Positions 16,628-24,443 are shown, numbered from the stretch's first letter. The stretch: 64,000 nucleotides of DNA from Bog-756 sp963806455 (GCA_963806455.1 CAWDXZ010000002.1:744001-808000), one strand, 5' to 3'. Notes: generated by a model from the sequence alone, not told the origin. Program-made: numbers and translations.

Positions 16628-18672
16628 AGGCAAAGCGGCGGATCTACACCCCCAGTCGGATCGTTGCCCTGGTGGTCATCGGGGTGTTGTTGCTCGGCCT
16701 GACGTACCTCCGGTTCGCATCCGGCGGCGCCGCGGTCTCGGTCCCGCAGAGGGCGCACGCCGGCCAGCTGACCATGCACGCGTGCACTTCCGCGACCGAG
16801 CAGGGTGCGATGCCCGCGGACTGCGGCACGTTGGTCGTGCCGGAGAACCGAGCGAGCTCGAAGTCGCGGCTGATCGCGCTGCCGGTGACCCGGATCCTGG
16901 CTCGCTCATCCCACCCGCTGGCGCCAATCTTCCATCTCAACGGCGGCCCGGGCATAACCAACATGACGTTCCCCCAAGCGAGCCGCCTGACCGCCCAGCA
17001 CGATGTCGTCATGGTCGGCTACCGCGGCGTTGACGGCTCTTCGGTGCTGAACTGTCCCGAGGTGACGGCGGCGCTGGAGAACTCCGCAGACTACCTCGGC
17101 AAAGCGTCGCTGAGCGCGTACTCCCAGGCCTTCGCCTCGTGCGCGCAGCGGCTTGAGCGAAGCGGCGTTGACCTCGCCGGCTACACGCTGGCCGAGCAGG
17201 CCGACGACATCGAAGCCGCTCGCGTCGCGCTCGGCTACAAGCGCATCGACCTGCTCAGCGAGAGCGCCGGGACCCGTCTGGCGATGATCTACCAGTGGCG
17301 GTACCCGAACAGTGTCGACCGCTCGGTGATGGTCGGGGTCAACCCGCCCGGACACTACATTTACAGCGGAGCCGAGATCGACCAGGGGATCGAGCGTTAC
17401 TCGGCGCTGTGCGCGCAGCAGCCTGGCTGCCGCGCCCGCACCGGCAACCTCGCCGCGAGCATGAAGCACACGGCGGCCGACATGCCGAGCAGTTGGTTAT
17501 CCCTGCCGATCAAGCCGGGCAACGCCCTGGTCGGGACGTTCCTCGGGCTCACGGAGGCGAACTCGAACAGCGGTTCGATACTGTCCGGGCCGATGACGCT
17601 TAACTCGTGGATCTCCGCCGCGCAGGGCGATCCGAGCGGCCTGTGGCTGCTCTCGTGGCTGTCCGGTGTCGTCCTCCCCCAGTCGTTCACCTGGGGCGAG
17701 TTGGCAAGCATCGGGATGGCCGACGCGCAGCCCGTCGAGCGCTACTTCAGCTCCGGCGCGGACCGGGGCTCGATCATCGGCAATCCCCTCGGGGAGTTCT
17801 TGTGGGGGGCAGGAGGCATGGCTCACGCCTGGCCGGCCAACCCGGGCGAGAACCAGTACACCAGCGTGCAGAACTCGAGCGTCCCGACCCTGCTCATCGG
17901 CGGGACGCTCGACTTCGAAACGCCGGCCCAGAACGCCACGAAGGAGCTGCTGCCGCACCTTTCCAACGGGCATCAGGTCATCCTGTCCGGGCTCGGGCAC
18001 GTGGACGACTTCGACGCCTACGAGCCGAGCGCCAGCACGCAGTTACTGACCACGTTCTACGCCACCGGCCAGGTCGACACGTCCCGCTACACCCCGAACG
18101 TTGTCAGCTTCGCCACACCGCAATCGCAGGCAGCGATTGCCAAGGACATCCTTGGGTTTATGATCGGCTTCGCCTTGTTGGCAGTGATCTGGCTCGTGGT
18201 GTTGGCGATCCGGATCCGCCGCCGAGGCGGTACCGGCCGCAAGACGGGCGCATGGATCCGTTCGGCCGGTCCGATCGTGTTCGGACTCGGCGGATGGTTC
18301 CTCGGCGAACTGCTGGTACTGCGGTTCTGGCCGAGCCGGGCGCTCCCCGACCAGCTGCTGTCAGTGGTCTCGGTCGCGGTGCCGATCTGGCTCGGGGCCT
18401 ACGCCGGCTGGGTCTGCACCGACACGCCGAAGGCGATGCGGGCCAAGGGCATCGTTGCCGCGGCTGTCGGTGCGGTGGTCGGAGCCGCACTCGGTTTCCA
18501 CGTGACCAGCGGGCTCACGGCGTTGATCACGACGATCATCGGTGCGGCGGTCGTGTCGAACCTCAGCCTGCTCGTGCTCGACATCTGGACCGAGCGGGCC
18601 GCCTCCCGGGGAACGGCCGCTCCGGCGGTGGATCTGTCGGAGACGGAGCACCTGGAGCCGGCCCTGCACTGA
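16624..18672 (+). CDS. Membrane-anchored alpha/beta hydrolase (proline iminopeptidase/TAP-like)
   Basis: 682 residues. An N-terminal helix (about 12-31, IVALVVIGVLLLGLTYLRF) exports the domain. The catalytic part resembles tripeptidyl/prolyl aminopeptidases: FHLNGGPGITN (oxyanion region), VVMVGYRGVDGS, the nucleophile elbow LLSESAGT (SESAG in place of the usual GxSxG first Gly), catalytic Asp in GGTLDFETP and His in GLGHVDDFD. About five further hydrophobic helices fill the C-terminal third (from DILGFMIGFALLAVIWLVVL to LTALITTIIGAAVVSNLSLL), an uncommon C-terminal membrane domain for this family. Start ATG 16624 overlaps the stop of the 28-codon leader. It probably hydrolyses peptides or esters outside the cell; substrate unknown. 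Confidence 0.82.
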   Translation: MKAKRRIYTPSRIVALVVIGVLLLGLTYLRFASGGAAVSVPQRAHAGQLTMHACTSATEQGAMPADCGTLVVPENRASSKSRLIALPVTRILARSSHPLAPIFHLNGGPGITNMTFPQASRLTAQHDVVMVGYRGVDGSSVLNCPEVTAALENSADYLGKASLSAYSQAFASCAQRLERSGVDLAGYTLAEQADDIEAARVALGYKRIDLLSESAGTRLAMIYQWRYPNSVDRSVMVGVNPPGHYIYSGAEIDQGIERYSALCAQQPGCRARTGNLAASMKHTAADMPSSWLSLPIKPGNALVGTFLGLTEANSNSGSILSGPMTLNSWISAAQGDPSGLWLLSWLSGVVLPQSFTWGELASIGMADAQPVERYFSSGADRGSIIGNPLGEFLWGAGGMAHAWPANPGENQYTSVQNSSVPTLLIGGTLDFETPAQNATKELLPHLSNGHQVILSGLGHVDDFDAYEPSASTQLLTTFYATGQVDTSRYTPNVVSFATPQSQAAIAKDILGFMIGFALLAVIWLVVLAIRIRRRGGTGRKTGAWIRSAGPIVFGLGGWFLGELLVLRFWPSRALPDQLLSVVSVAVPIWLGAYAGWVCTDTPKAMRAKGIVAAAVGAVVGAALGFHVTSGLTALITTIIGAAVVSNLSLLVLDIWTERAASRGTAAPAVDLSETEHLEPALH

Positions 18673-18801
18673 TCGCCCGACACGCGCCGCCTCGCTCGAA
18701 CGGATTGAGTAGAGCGGCCCCGAGATTCCCCCAGCCGAGCGGAAAGGCGACACGTCCAATAACGCGCCGAACACGCCGGTTTGCCTGTCCCAGTCGTGTT
18801 G

Positions 18802-18816
18802 TTACACGGGTGATCC
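18802..18816 (+). repeat. Left inverted end of the recombinase element
   Basis: TTACACGGGTGATCC, perfect inverted match to 21251-21265. TGGACTGA follows at 18825-18832. Confidence 0.7.
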
Positions 18817-18849
18817 ACGGGCCCTGGACTGAGGTTCATCGAAGCACAC

Positions 18850-20148
18850 TCAGGAGTCCTCGTCGATGTCCTTGATGAGGCGGTTGAAGAGGACGACCCG
18901 GTCTTCCTGAGCGTGTTCGGTGGCGTGGTCCCGTTGGCGACTGAGGATCGGGATGAACTGAGGTCCGGTCTCGAAGAAGTTGCAACGCTCACAGGCTGAC
19001 TCGAATGAGCAGTCGAGGGCGACTGGCCGGGTGCACATCCCGTTGCCGAGCATGCGCCGATGGTCGGCAGCCAGCCTCCTCATGTTGGCTCCTGCTGCTG
19101 TGTCCGGGAGTGCATCGGTGCGCCCATAGTTGGCCTCGACCGCCTCAGTCACCCGGAAGTACTCGTCGGCGACAGTGCGGTCGGAGATGCGGGCATAGGT
19201 CATGGTCATCCGCATCGACCGGTGGCCGAGCAGGGCGGCGATGGCCTCGAGGCTCATGCCCCGGTTGATGGCCTGGGTGGCCAGGGTGTGGCGAAGCTGG
19301 TGCGGGTGGACGTGGCCGATGCCCGCCCGCTTAGCTGTCGACTCGACATAGCGATGCACGGTCCGCCGATCGAAGGGTTGCCCGTCGTTGCGGACCACCA
19401 GCCGGCCCGACCGGTTCGGACGGCTCGCCTTTCGGTAGTTGGTGATGAGGTCGACCAGGATCGGGTGGAGCGGAACATAACGATCGTTGTGGAGCTTGCC
19501 CACCGGGATCCGCAACCAGAAGGTCTCGCTGATCTGGACCATGGCGTCGTCCTCCAGCGAAGCCAGCTCGCCCACTCGCATCCCGGTGCGGGCCAGGAGT
19601 TCCATCATGAGCCGCCGGCGTGGATTGGAGTCCTTGGCCACTGCGGCCATGAACTTGGCCATGGTGCGATCGTCGAGGAACCTGGGCAGCGGCTCGTCGG
19701 CCTTCGGGAAGTCGCCGGGGAAGATCGGCACCCGGGGCGGGGCGTCGTCATAACCCCACTCGATGATCCGCTCGAAGAACGTGCGCAGCAGCCCCAGCCG
19801 GTGCCGGATCGTGGTGGTCGAGAGCTTCTTCCCCCGCTTGCCCGGACGCTTGGCCTGCCACAACTTGAAGTCCTCAATGTGGCGACGCTCGACGTCCGCG
19901 ACGCAGACGCACCGCCGGTCCGCCTCGGTCACTCGTCCGGCGAAGAAACGGAGAGCGATGTCGAAGGCGGCCACCGTGCCCGGCCTGGCTGAGGCGGACA
20001 GTTGGTCCAGATAGTCGGCCATGGTGCAGGCCATCAAGGGCGCACGCTGGGCAATCTCCGCCCAGGTGATCTCGGGCTGGGAGCCTCGGAGACGCCGATC
20101 GATGGGCTCGTCCGGGCTGCTGAGGGAAGGGAGGGAGAGAGCGCTCAT
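18850..20148 (-). CDS. Tyrosine recombinase, second gene of the pair
   Basis: A 432-residue site-specific recombinase. The complete catalytic set is visible: Arg191 (TGMRVGEL), His283 and Arg286 (HQLRHT), His309 (LGHR) and nucleophile Tyr318 (MTYARI). An N-terminal SAM-like core-binding domain spans about 40-140. After the catalytic domain there is an extra C-terminal region with clustered Cys (CSFESACERCNFFETG) and a charged helix, RQRDHATEHAQEDRVVLFNR, resembling the C-terminal extension of TnpB-type recombinases in tandem-recombinase transposons. ATG at 20148 overlaps the stop of the upstream recombinase by 4 bp, so both are made together and may act as a heterocomplex on the element ends. 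Confidence 0.92.
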   Translation of the reverse strand: MSALSLPSLSSPDEPIDRRLRGSQPEITWAEIAQRAPLMACTMADYLDQLSASARPGTVAAFDIALRFFAGRVTEADRRCVCVADVERRHIEDFKLWQAKRPGKRGKKLSTTTIRHRLGLLRTFFERIIEWGYDDAPPRVPIFPGDFPKADEPLPRFLDDRTMAKFMAAVAKDSNPRRRLMMELLARTGMRVGELASLEDDAMVQISETFWLRIPVGKLHNDRYVPLHPILVDLITNYRKASRPNRSGRLVVRNDGQPFDRRTVHRYVESTAKRAGIGHVHPHQLRHTLATQAINRGMSLEAIAALLGHRSMRMTMTYARISDRTVADEYFRVTEAVEANYGRTDALPDTAAGANMRRLAADHRRMLGNGMCTRPVALDCSFESACERCNFFETGPQFIPILSRQRDHATEHAQEDRVVLFNRLIKDIDEDS

Positions 20149-21188
20149 CGGGCCACCCCCACCTGTGCCTGGGCGTCGATGGCCTCAGCGGCCCGGCGAT
20201 ACTCGTTGGCCAGCCAATCACCTCCGAGGTGGAGGTAGATCCGGGTCGAGGCGATGGAGCGGTGACCGGCCAGAGCCTGGATGGCCTCGATGGCCATGCC
20301 CGCCTCCTTCAACCGGGTGAAGCACGTGTGGCGGAGTTCGTGGCAGGTCCCATGGACCAGACCGGCCCGGGCCCGAGCGGCACTGAAGACCTCATCCAGT
20401 CCCTCGGTGGTGAGGGCGTGACCCCGCCTCGGTTCCTTCAGGACAACGAACAAATGGTCGGTTGCGGCGTCCGGTGGTCGTTCCCTGTTGAGGTAGTCGG
20501 CCACCGTCGAGAAGAACGTCGGCGAGATGGGGACCAGTCGCTGGTGGCCACCTTTGCCGTCGACGATGAACAGTTGCTTCTCGCCAACCCGCAGATCCTC
20601 CAGACGCAGACCCAGGACTTCGCACCGTCGCAGGCCTCCGAGCAGCATGGCCTGGGCCATGGCCCGGTCCCGATCCGTTCGGAACGCCGACATCAACAGT
20701 TCGACCTCGGTGGCATCGAGGATCCGGGGCAGTCGTCGAACACCTCTCACCAGAGGCACGCCCCGTTGGTCACGATGTCGGCTCCTCCTGGTGGGCATTC
20801 CTCGGGGCACCGGGTTGGCGGTCACACCGGCGTCCCCTCGGATCACCAGGTAGCTGAACAGACTCGACACCGCAGCCATTCGACGCTTCACCGTCGCCAC
20901 CGACAGACCAGCACCTCCGTCGCTGATCCGCACCACGTTGCCCACACCGGCCCGGGACCGTTGCTGGCTGGTGATGAAGGACAGCACGTCCTTCGGCGTC
21001 ACCTCGGCGGGCTCCATGTCGACGGACCCGAAGAAGACCTTCAGGTCGTGGGCATAGGCCCGCACCGTGCTGGGTCGGCACCGGGCCGATGCGAACTCCA
21101 AGAACTCGTCGACCAGCTCGTGGCCGACCCGATAGGTCTTCTGGCCGTCAGGACCGACAGAGCATTCGAATACCGGACTCCACTGCAC
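20145..21188 (-). CDS. Tyrosine recombinase, first gene of the pair
   Basis: A 347-residue site-specific recombinase with Arg187 (GGLRRCE), His283 and Arg286 (HELRHT), His309 (AGHR) and nucleophile Tyr318 (TRIYLH). The N-terminal core-binding domain covers about 20-120. Size and position match TnpA of Tn554-like transposons. The GTG start at 21188 has AGGAGG at 21200-21195, six bases upstream. That ribosome site lies in the bulge of a long palindrome (21190-21252), so translation may be controlled by RNA folding or by recombinase binding to the end. It is the promoter-proximal gene; its stop overlaps the start of the 432-residue partner. Confidence 0.92.
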   Translation of the reverse strand: MQWSPVFECSVGPDGQKTYRVGHELVDEFLEFASARCRPSTVRAYAHDLKVFFGSVDMEPAEVTPKDVLSFITSQQRSRAGVGNVVRISDGGAGLSVATVKRRMAAVSSLFSYLVIRGDAGVTANPVPRGMPTRRSRHRDQRGVPLVRGVRRLPRILDATEVELLMSAFRTDRDRAMAQAMLLGGLRRCEVLGLRLEDLRVGEKQLFIVDGKGGHQRLVPISPTFFSTVADYLNRERPPDAATDHLFVVLKEPRRGHALTTEGLDEVFSAARARAGLVHGTCHELRHTCFTRLKEAGMAIEAIQALAGHRSIASTRIYLHLGGDWLANEYRRAAEAIDAQAQVGVAR

Positions 21189-21189
21189 A

Positions 21190-21252
21190 CCGCACCTCCT
21201 GGTTGGACTTCCACTCGAGAAAGGCTTCTCGTGTGGTCAGTCCAAGGTGCGG
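21190..21252. repeat. 63-nt interrupted palindrome over the recombinase ribosome site
   Basis: Arms from outside in: CCGCACC (21190-21196) with GGTGCGG (21246-21252); TTGGACT (21203-21209) with AGTCCAA (21239-21245); CCAC (21211-21214) with GTGG (21233-21236); CGAGAA (21216-21221) with TTCTCG (21226-21231); 4-nt loop AGGC. The AGGAGG ribosome site falls in the one-sided bulge. It can be an mRNA hairpin limiting recombinase synthesis or, as DNA, paired recombinase binding arms next to the right end. The inner TGGACT block is shared with the left end. Confidence 0.65.
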
Positions 21253-21265
21253 ATCACCCGTGTAA
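21251..21265 (-). repeat. Right inverted end of the recombinase element
   Basis: GGATCACCCGTGTAA, the exact reverse complement of 18802-18816. Confidence 0.7.
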
Positions 21266-21282
21266 GTGCCGGTCAGTGGCGG

Positions 21283-21363
21283 TTAGCGATCGGCAGTACT
21301 CGTCCTCGATAACGCATCCAGGCCGGCCCGGTGGCCGTCGCACGCCTCGACGGCATCCGAATG
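21283..21363 (-). pseudogene. 3' fragment of the small Cys/His-rich gene family (copy 2)
   Basis: The minus strand reads HSDAVEACDGHRAGLDALSR, then TSTADR and TAA at 21283-21285. The VEACD-HRA-LDA core matches the complete gene at 24443-24649, but the N-terminal two thirds are missing and the last residues diverge close to the right end of the recombinase element, 18 bp away. Confidence 0.5.
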
Positions 21364-21388
21364 GCGCCCTTGACCCTACCCCTCCACT

Positions 21389-21431
21389 GGGCTGATTCGG
21401 TCGACTCAGAACCGGCGATAGGGGCGACCCT
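21389..21431 (+). repeat. Short repeat block, copy A
   Basis: Begins GGGCTGATTCGG and ends TAGGGGCGACCCT, with GACTCA between. The same three pieces in the same order recur at 24370-24443 with a longer middle. Each copy lies beside a copy of the small Cys/His-rich gene. Function unknown. Confidence 0.45.
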
Positions 21432-21434
21432 TGA

Positions 21435-21746
21435 TCAGACCGATTCGCGAAACTCTGCTCCGGCAGCGAGGACCGACACGCCATCCATGATGTCCACCAC
21501 CGGGACGATGTCGAACTCAAGCCAGGTAGTGAACTTCGACACCCCATCGAGGAGTCCGGCCTGATTGTCGGTCTCGATCACGGCGAAGCCGCCTTCACCG
21601 TCGACTCGGCTCAAGAACTCCTTGTAGTTCTGATCGGCCGGAATCTGCCATTTCGCAAAAGCGGCAAGAATGGCTTTTCCATCGTCGTGGTTCTGCTGTG
21701 CAGTGCCAGCAGCTCGCGTCTTCCAACTCATCAGGTACTTCGCCAT
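21435..21746 (-). CDS. DUF3303-type small protein
   Basis: 103 residues from ATG 21746, with GGAAGGGCGAG upstream; longer in-frame starts upstream lack a ribosome site. MAKYLMSWKTRAAGTAQQNH, then KAILAAFAKWQIPADQNYKE and GFAVIETDNQAGLLDGVSKF match the compact dimeric alpha/beta-barrel (ferredoxin-like) pattern of DUF3303, proteins of unknown activity often related to monooxygenase-type barrels. It is divergent from another small alpha/beta-barrel gene at 21985, which suggests the two may work together. Confidence 0.7.
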   Translation of the reverse strand: MAKYLMSWKTRAAGTAQQNHDDGKAILAAFAKWQIPADQNYKEFLSRVDGEGGFAVIETDNQAGLLDGVSKFTTWLEFDIVPVVDIMDGVSVLAAGAEFRESV

Positions 21747-21984
21747 GATCTCGCCCTTCCACCGAATCCCCGCCAATCGGAGAGTGCACGGCATTCTTGC
21801 ACCTTTCCTTCATGACCGCTTGCTCGTAGTCGACGACCCTGAGCCGGTGTTCTGGGATAGGAGGCAGACCGCAACAGCGGACAGGCCCACAAGCCTCCAT
21901 CGTGGAGGGTAAGGTCCCAGGTGTCGCGTCCAGACGGACGGGCAGGCGTAGCCGTGCGTCGATCAGGCTGAAGGGCGGAGCACA

Positions 21985-22260
21985 ATGGCATTGGGAATCT
22001 ATTTCGTACACGAAGGCTTCACGCCGGAGAAGTACAACAATGCAATCAAGAAGCTGGAGGCTGCCGGTGCAGGCAAGCCGAAGGGGCGTACTTATCACTG
22101 TGCGCTCGAATCGAATGGTGCGATCCAGGTCTTCGACATCTGGGAGTCCCAGCCGGATTTTGACGCATTCGGGAAGACGCTGGTGCCGATCCTCTCCGAG
22201 TTGGGTGTCGAACTAACGGAACCGATGGTCGCCACTGTCCACAACGTGATAACGGGTTGA
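21985..22260 (+). CDS. Small dimeric alpha/beta-barrel (ABM-like) protein
   Basis: 91 residues, start ATG 21985 with GGGCGGAG upstream. MALGIYFVHEGFTPEKYNNA, IKKLEAAGAGKPKGRTYHCA and VFDIWESQPDFDAFGKTLVP show the beta-alpha-beta pattern of antibiotic-biosynthesis-monooxygenase-like domains, with the FDIWES strand and DFDAF helix typical of actinobacterial members. Such proteins bind small hydrophobic ligands or haem; many have no known reaction. It is divergent from the DUF3303 gene. A GAACCGG/CCGGTTC hairpin follows 11 bp after its stop. Confidence 0.65.
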   Translation: MALGIYFVHEGFTPEKYNNAIKKLEAAGAGKPKGRTYHCALESNGAIQVFDIWESQPDFDAFGKTLVPILSELGVELTEPMVATVHNVITG

Positions 22261-22590
22261 GCCTTCGGAACGAACCGGTCAGTTGGCCGGTTCATAGCCC
22301 TCGGCGGTCGCGCACACCCGGCGAACGGGGACAGTTGGTTTCGTCAGATCGCCAGGGAACGCTGGCCGATCGGCTGGGTCCTTGTTGATCGGTGCGGTCC
22401 ACTGATCACCAGGGAGGTTCGCGCCGAGGACGCGAACGCGTGTCAGAACACGTTCTCGCGTCACCCCGATTCCCGACGATGGCAGTTGCGACGGACCACC
22501 ACCCGAAGGTCGCTAACGCGCTCAGACCCGGCGATGGGGGGCACGTCTGACGGACGGCACGAACCGGGTGCTACGTGAAAAGATTTGGCT
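22261..22590. other. Intergenic stretch with hairpin
   Basis: No convincing gene in 330 bp. GAACCGG (22272-22278) and CCGGTTC (22287-22293) form a 7-bp stem with an 8-nt loop directly after the ABM-like gene, a possible terminator. A 61-codon minus-strand frame (22279-22464) lacks a ribosome site and resembles nothing I recognise; it could be a decayed gene end. Confidence 0.4.
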
Positions 22591-22995
22591 ATGTCGAACG
22601 TCGATCCGGTTGAAGCAGACTTGGCAACGAGCCCGGGTCAAGGGATAGTCCTGCGGACCGAGTTCTTCCATCTCGACTGGACACTTAGGTTCACACACAC
22701 GACTGTCACTATCGACGGCCGCACCTACGAGCTTCCGTGGGGAGCGCACTACTTTCCGCTGGAGCGTGGGAGTCACCAGTTGGAGGTGTCGTATCCGTAC
22801 CTCCGCCTGTCACGGGCCGGGAAGGCCTCGGGCCTGGTTGAGGTCTCCCCGAACCAGGTCGTCCAGGTTGGGTACCGTTCACCGAACTCCGTGCTGGTGG
22901 CATTCCGGCCGGGCAAGCTGAACGTCGAGCCGCCAGTGGCCAGTCCATTCATGACCCATACCAAGCTGCGGGAGGCCCGGATACCGCTTGGTTAG
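22591..22995 (+). CDS. Hypothetical protein, beta-rich
   Basis: 134 residues from ATG 22591; only a weak AAAAG lies upstream. The middle is strongly beta-patterned: LRFTHTTVTIDGRTYELPWG, RGSHQLEVSYPYLRLSRAGK, VVQVGYRSPNSVLVAFRPGK. No signal peptide or membrane helix. A compact PEGA/Ig-like beta domain is possible, given the HQLEV...SPNQVVQVGYR pattern. No family named with confidence. Its TAG stop is directly followed by the IS110 element flank, so the insertion may have landed just behind it or replaced its original terminus. Confidence 0.55.
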   Translation: MSNVDPVEADLATSPGQGIVLRTEFFHLDWTLRFTHTTVTIDGRTYELPWGAHYFPLERGSHQLEVSYPYLRLSRAGKASGLVEVSPNQVVQVGYRSPNSVLVAFRPGKLNVEPPVASPFMTHTKLREARIPLG

Positions 22996-24363
22996 GGGTG
23001 CCCCACTCGTGCCTGATTGAGACTCTGAGCAGACCCTGCGGGTGATCGTAGGGTTGAGGGGTCCCGATGGGCCGGCTCTCTTTGTGCCTGCCGCCGGCTG
23101 TCCGGTTGGCTTTCTAACGAAGTGCCTCCCGTCTGGATCTCGCCGCGATGTGGCTCAAAAGAGGAGTGTGTGCACCAGATCCGAATCAGGAGTGCCCTCG
23201 CGGTTGCCATCAACCGACAAGGAGGAGCTCATGACGGTGATCATTGGGGTGGACCCCCACAAACAGAGCCACACGGCGGTGGCCATCAGCGGCGACGAAC
23301 GTGAGATGACCAAGGTCACCGTGCGCGCCTCCCGCCAGCAGACCACCAAGCTCCTCGCCAGGGCCGAGCCCTTTGAGAAGCGCATGTGGGCCATCGAGTC
23401 GGCCGGTGGACTCGGCTACCTGCTGGCCCAGCAGCTCGTCGATGCCGGCGAACATGTGGTCGACGTCCCACCGACCTTGGCCTCGAGGGTCCGGGTACTC
23501 GGAACGGGTCGCTCGGACAAGAACGACCCCAATGACGCGCTCTCCGTGGCAGTCGCTGCCCTGCGCTCTGAGGGGCTTCGCCGAGTCGAGGCGGCCGACC
23601 ACAGCGAGATCATGCGACTGTTGGCCAAGCGCAACCATGACCTGGGCAGGATGCGGGCCCGGTTGATCTGCAGACTCCACAACGCCCTGGCGGACCTTTC
23701 ACCAGGGGGAATAGCCAAGGAGCTCTACGCATCTGACGCCGATCGGCTGCTCGAGAGCTTCGAGCCGGCGACCCCGATCGAGCACATGCGCTACGCGCTC
23801 GCCCACGAGCTGGTCAATGACGTGCGGCGCCTCGACGAGCAGATCAAAGAGTCGCACCGACGGATCCGCATGGCGGTGCGGGCATCGAAGACCTCGCTTA
23901 CCGAGCTCTTCGGCGTGGGCCCCGTCGTTGCCTGTGCGGTCATCGGCTACACCGGAGATGTCCGGCGCTTCGCCAGTCGGGACCACTTCGCCGCCTATGC
24001 GGGCGTGGCCCCCATCGAGCACTCTTCAGGCGGCTGGGTAGCCCACCGGCTGTCTCGGCGGGGGCATCGCAAGCTCAACAATGCCATCCACATCGTCGCG
24101 ATCTCACCGATCCGCCAGCCCCACTCAGACGGTCGGGCCTACTTCGATCGCAAGGTAGCCGAGGGCAAGACCAAGCGCGAAGCCGTTCGTTCGCTCAAGC
24201 GTCAGATCTCCAACGCCCTCTACCGCCAGCTCGTCCTCGACGCCGAAAGGGGTCCGGGAGGACACTAGGAAACGACTCGTTGCCTGCGTGGTCGGCTCTG
24301 CATCTTGAAGGCCGGCTCTTCGGCGAAGTCACTCCCGGACCACGACTAAGCCTAGGCACCCCT
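22994..24363 (+). mobile_element. IS110-family insertion sequence (boundaries approximate)
   Basis: A transposase gene with about 235 bp of non-coding DNA upstream and about 100 bp downstream. AGGGGTGCC at 22994-23002 and its reverse complement GGCACCCCT at 24355-24363 are offered only as tentative limits: IS110-group elements generally have no terminal inverted repeats, so this match may be chance. The long upstream non-coding segment is where IS110-group elements encode their bridge RNA. Confidence 0.55.
23231..24268 (+). CDS. IS110-family transposase (DEDD recombinase)
   Basis: 345 residues from ATG 23231, preceded by GGAGGAG at 23221-23227. RuvC-like DEDD residues: Asp in IIGVDPHKQSH, Glu in MWAIESAGG, and the two Asp of SDKNDPNDALS. 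The C-terminal Tnp20 domain has FGVGPVVACAVIGYTGDVRR and AAYAGVAPIEHSSGG, where the serine of EHSSG is at the place of the serine nucleophile proposed for IS110 enzymes. All catalytic landmarks are present, so the gene looks intact. It catalyses RNA-guided, DNA-specific insertion and excision through a circular intermediate. The frame is open further upstream but without a ribosome site. Confidence 0.93.
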   Translation: MTVIIGVDPHKQSHTAVAISGDEREMTKVTVRASRQQTTKLLARAEPFEKRMWAIESAGGLGYLLAQQLVDAGEHVVDVPPTLASRVRVLGTGRSDKNDPNDALSVAVAALRSEGLRRVEAADHSEIMRLLAKRNHDLGRMRARLICRLHNALADLSPGGIAKELYASDADRLLESFEPATPIEHMRYALAHELVNDVRRLDEQIKESHRRIRMAVRASKTSLTELFGVGPVVACAVIGYTGDVRRFASRDHFAAYAGVAPIEHSSGGWVAHRLSRRGHRKLNNAIHIVAISPIRQPHSDGRAYFDRKVAEGKTKREAVRSLKRQISNALYRQLVLDAERGPGGH

Positions 24364-24369
24364 CGTGAC

Positions 24370-24443
24370 GGGCTGATTCGGCGCGCCCGAAAGGCCCTGA
24401 AAATTGGGTCTTGACTCAAAGAGGATTCGTTAGGGGCGACCCT
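24370..24443 (+). repeat. Short repeat block, copy B
   Basis: GGGCTGATTCGG at the left, GACTCA inside and TAGGGGCGACCCT at the right, as in copy A (21389-21431) but with a longer middle. The right end overlaps the stop codon of the complete small Cys/His-rich gene. Confidence 0.45.

Larger units (their letters stand above)
18802..21265. mobile_element. Two-recombinase transposon-like element with inverted ends (2,464 bp)
   Basis: Identical 15-bp inverted ends TTACACGGGTGATCC at 18802-18816 and, reversed, at 21251-21265. Each is followed inward, after 6-8 unrelated bases, by a second shared block TGGACTGA. Everything between is two overlapping leftward tyrosine-recombinase genes. Known relatives with tandem tyrosine recombinases are Tn554-type transposons and RIT (recombinase-in-trio) elements; this unit has only two genes and lacks a third. 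Flanks show no obvious target duplication, as expected for tyrosine-recombinase movement. Both genes look intact, so the element may be active. Confidence 0.7.

Noticed and set aside
22279..22464. 61-codon minus-strand frame as a gene
   Set aside because: No ribosome site or recognised motif; kept only as a note on a possible remnant.
22994..24363. AGGGGTGCC/GGCACCCCT as true terminal inverted repeats of the IS110 element
   Set aside because: IS110-group elements normally lack such repeats and a 9-bp match can arise by chance in GC-rich DNA; used only as approximate limits.
14998..24435. Integron attC sites suggested by repeated CTAACGCG and GTTAGGGG near gene ends
   Set aside because: Core-site consensus (RYYYAAC with GTTRRRY) is not met, no paired inner arms were found, and there is no integron integrase.
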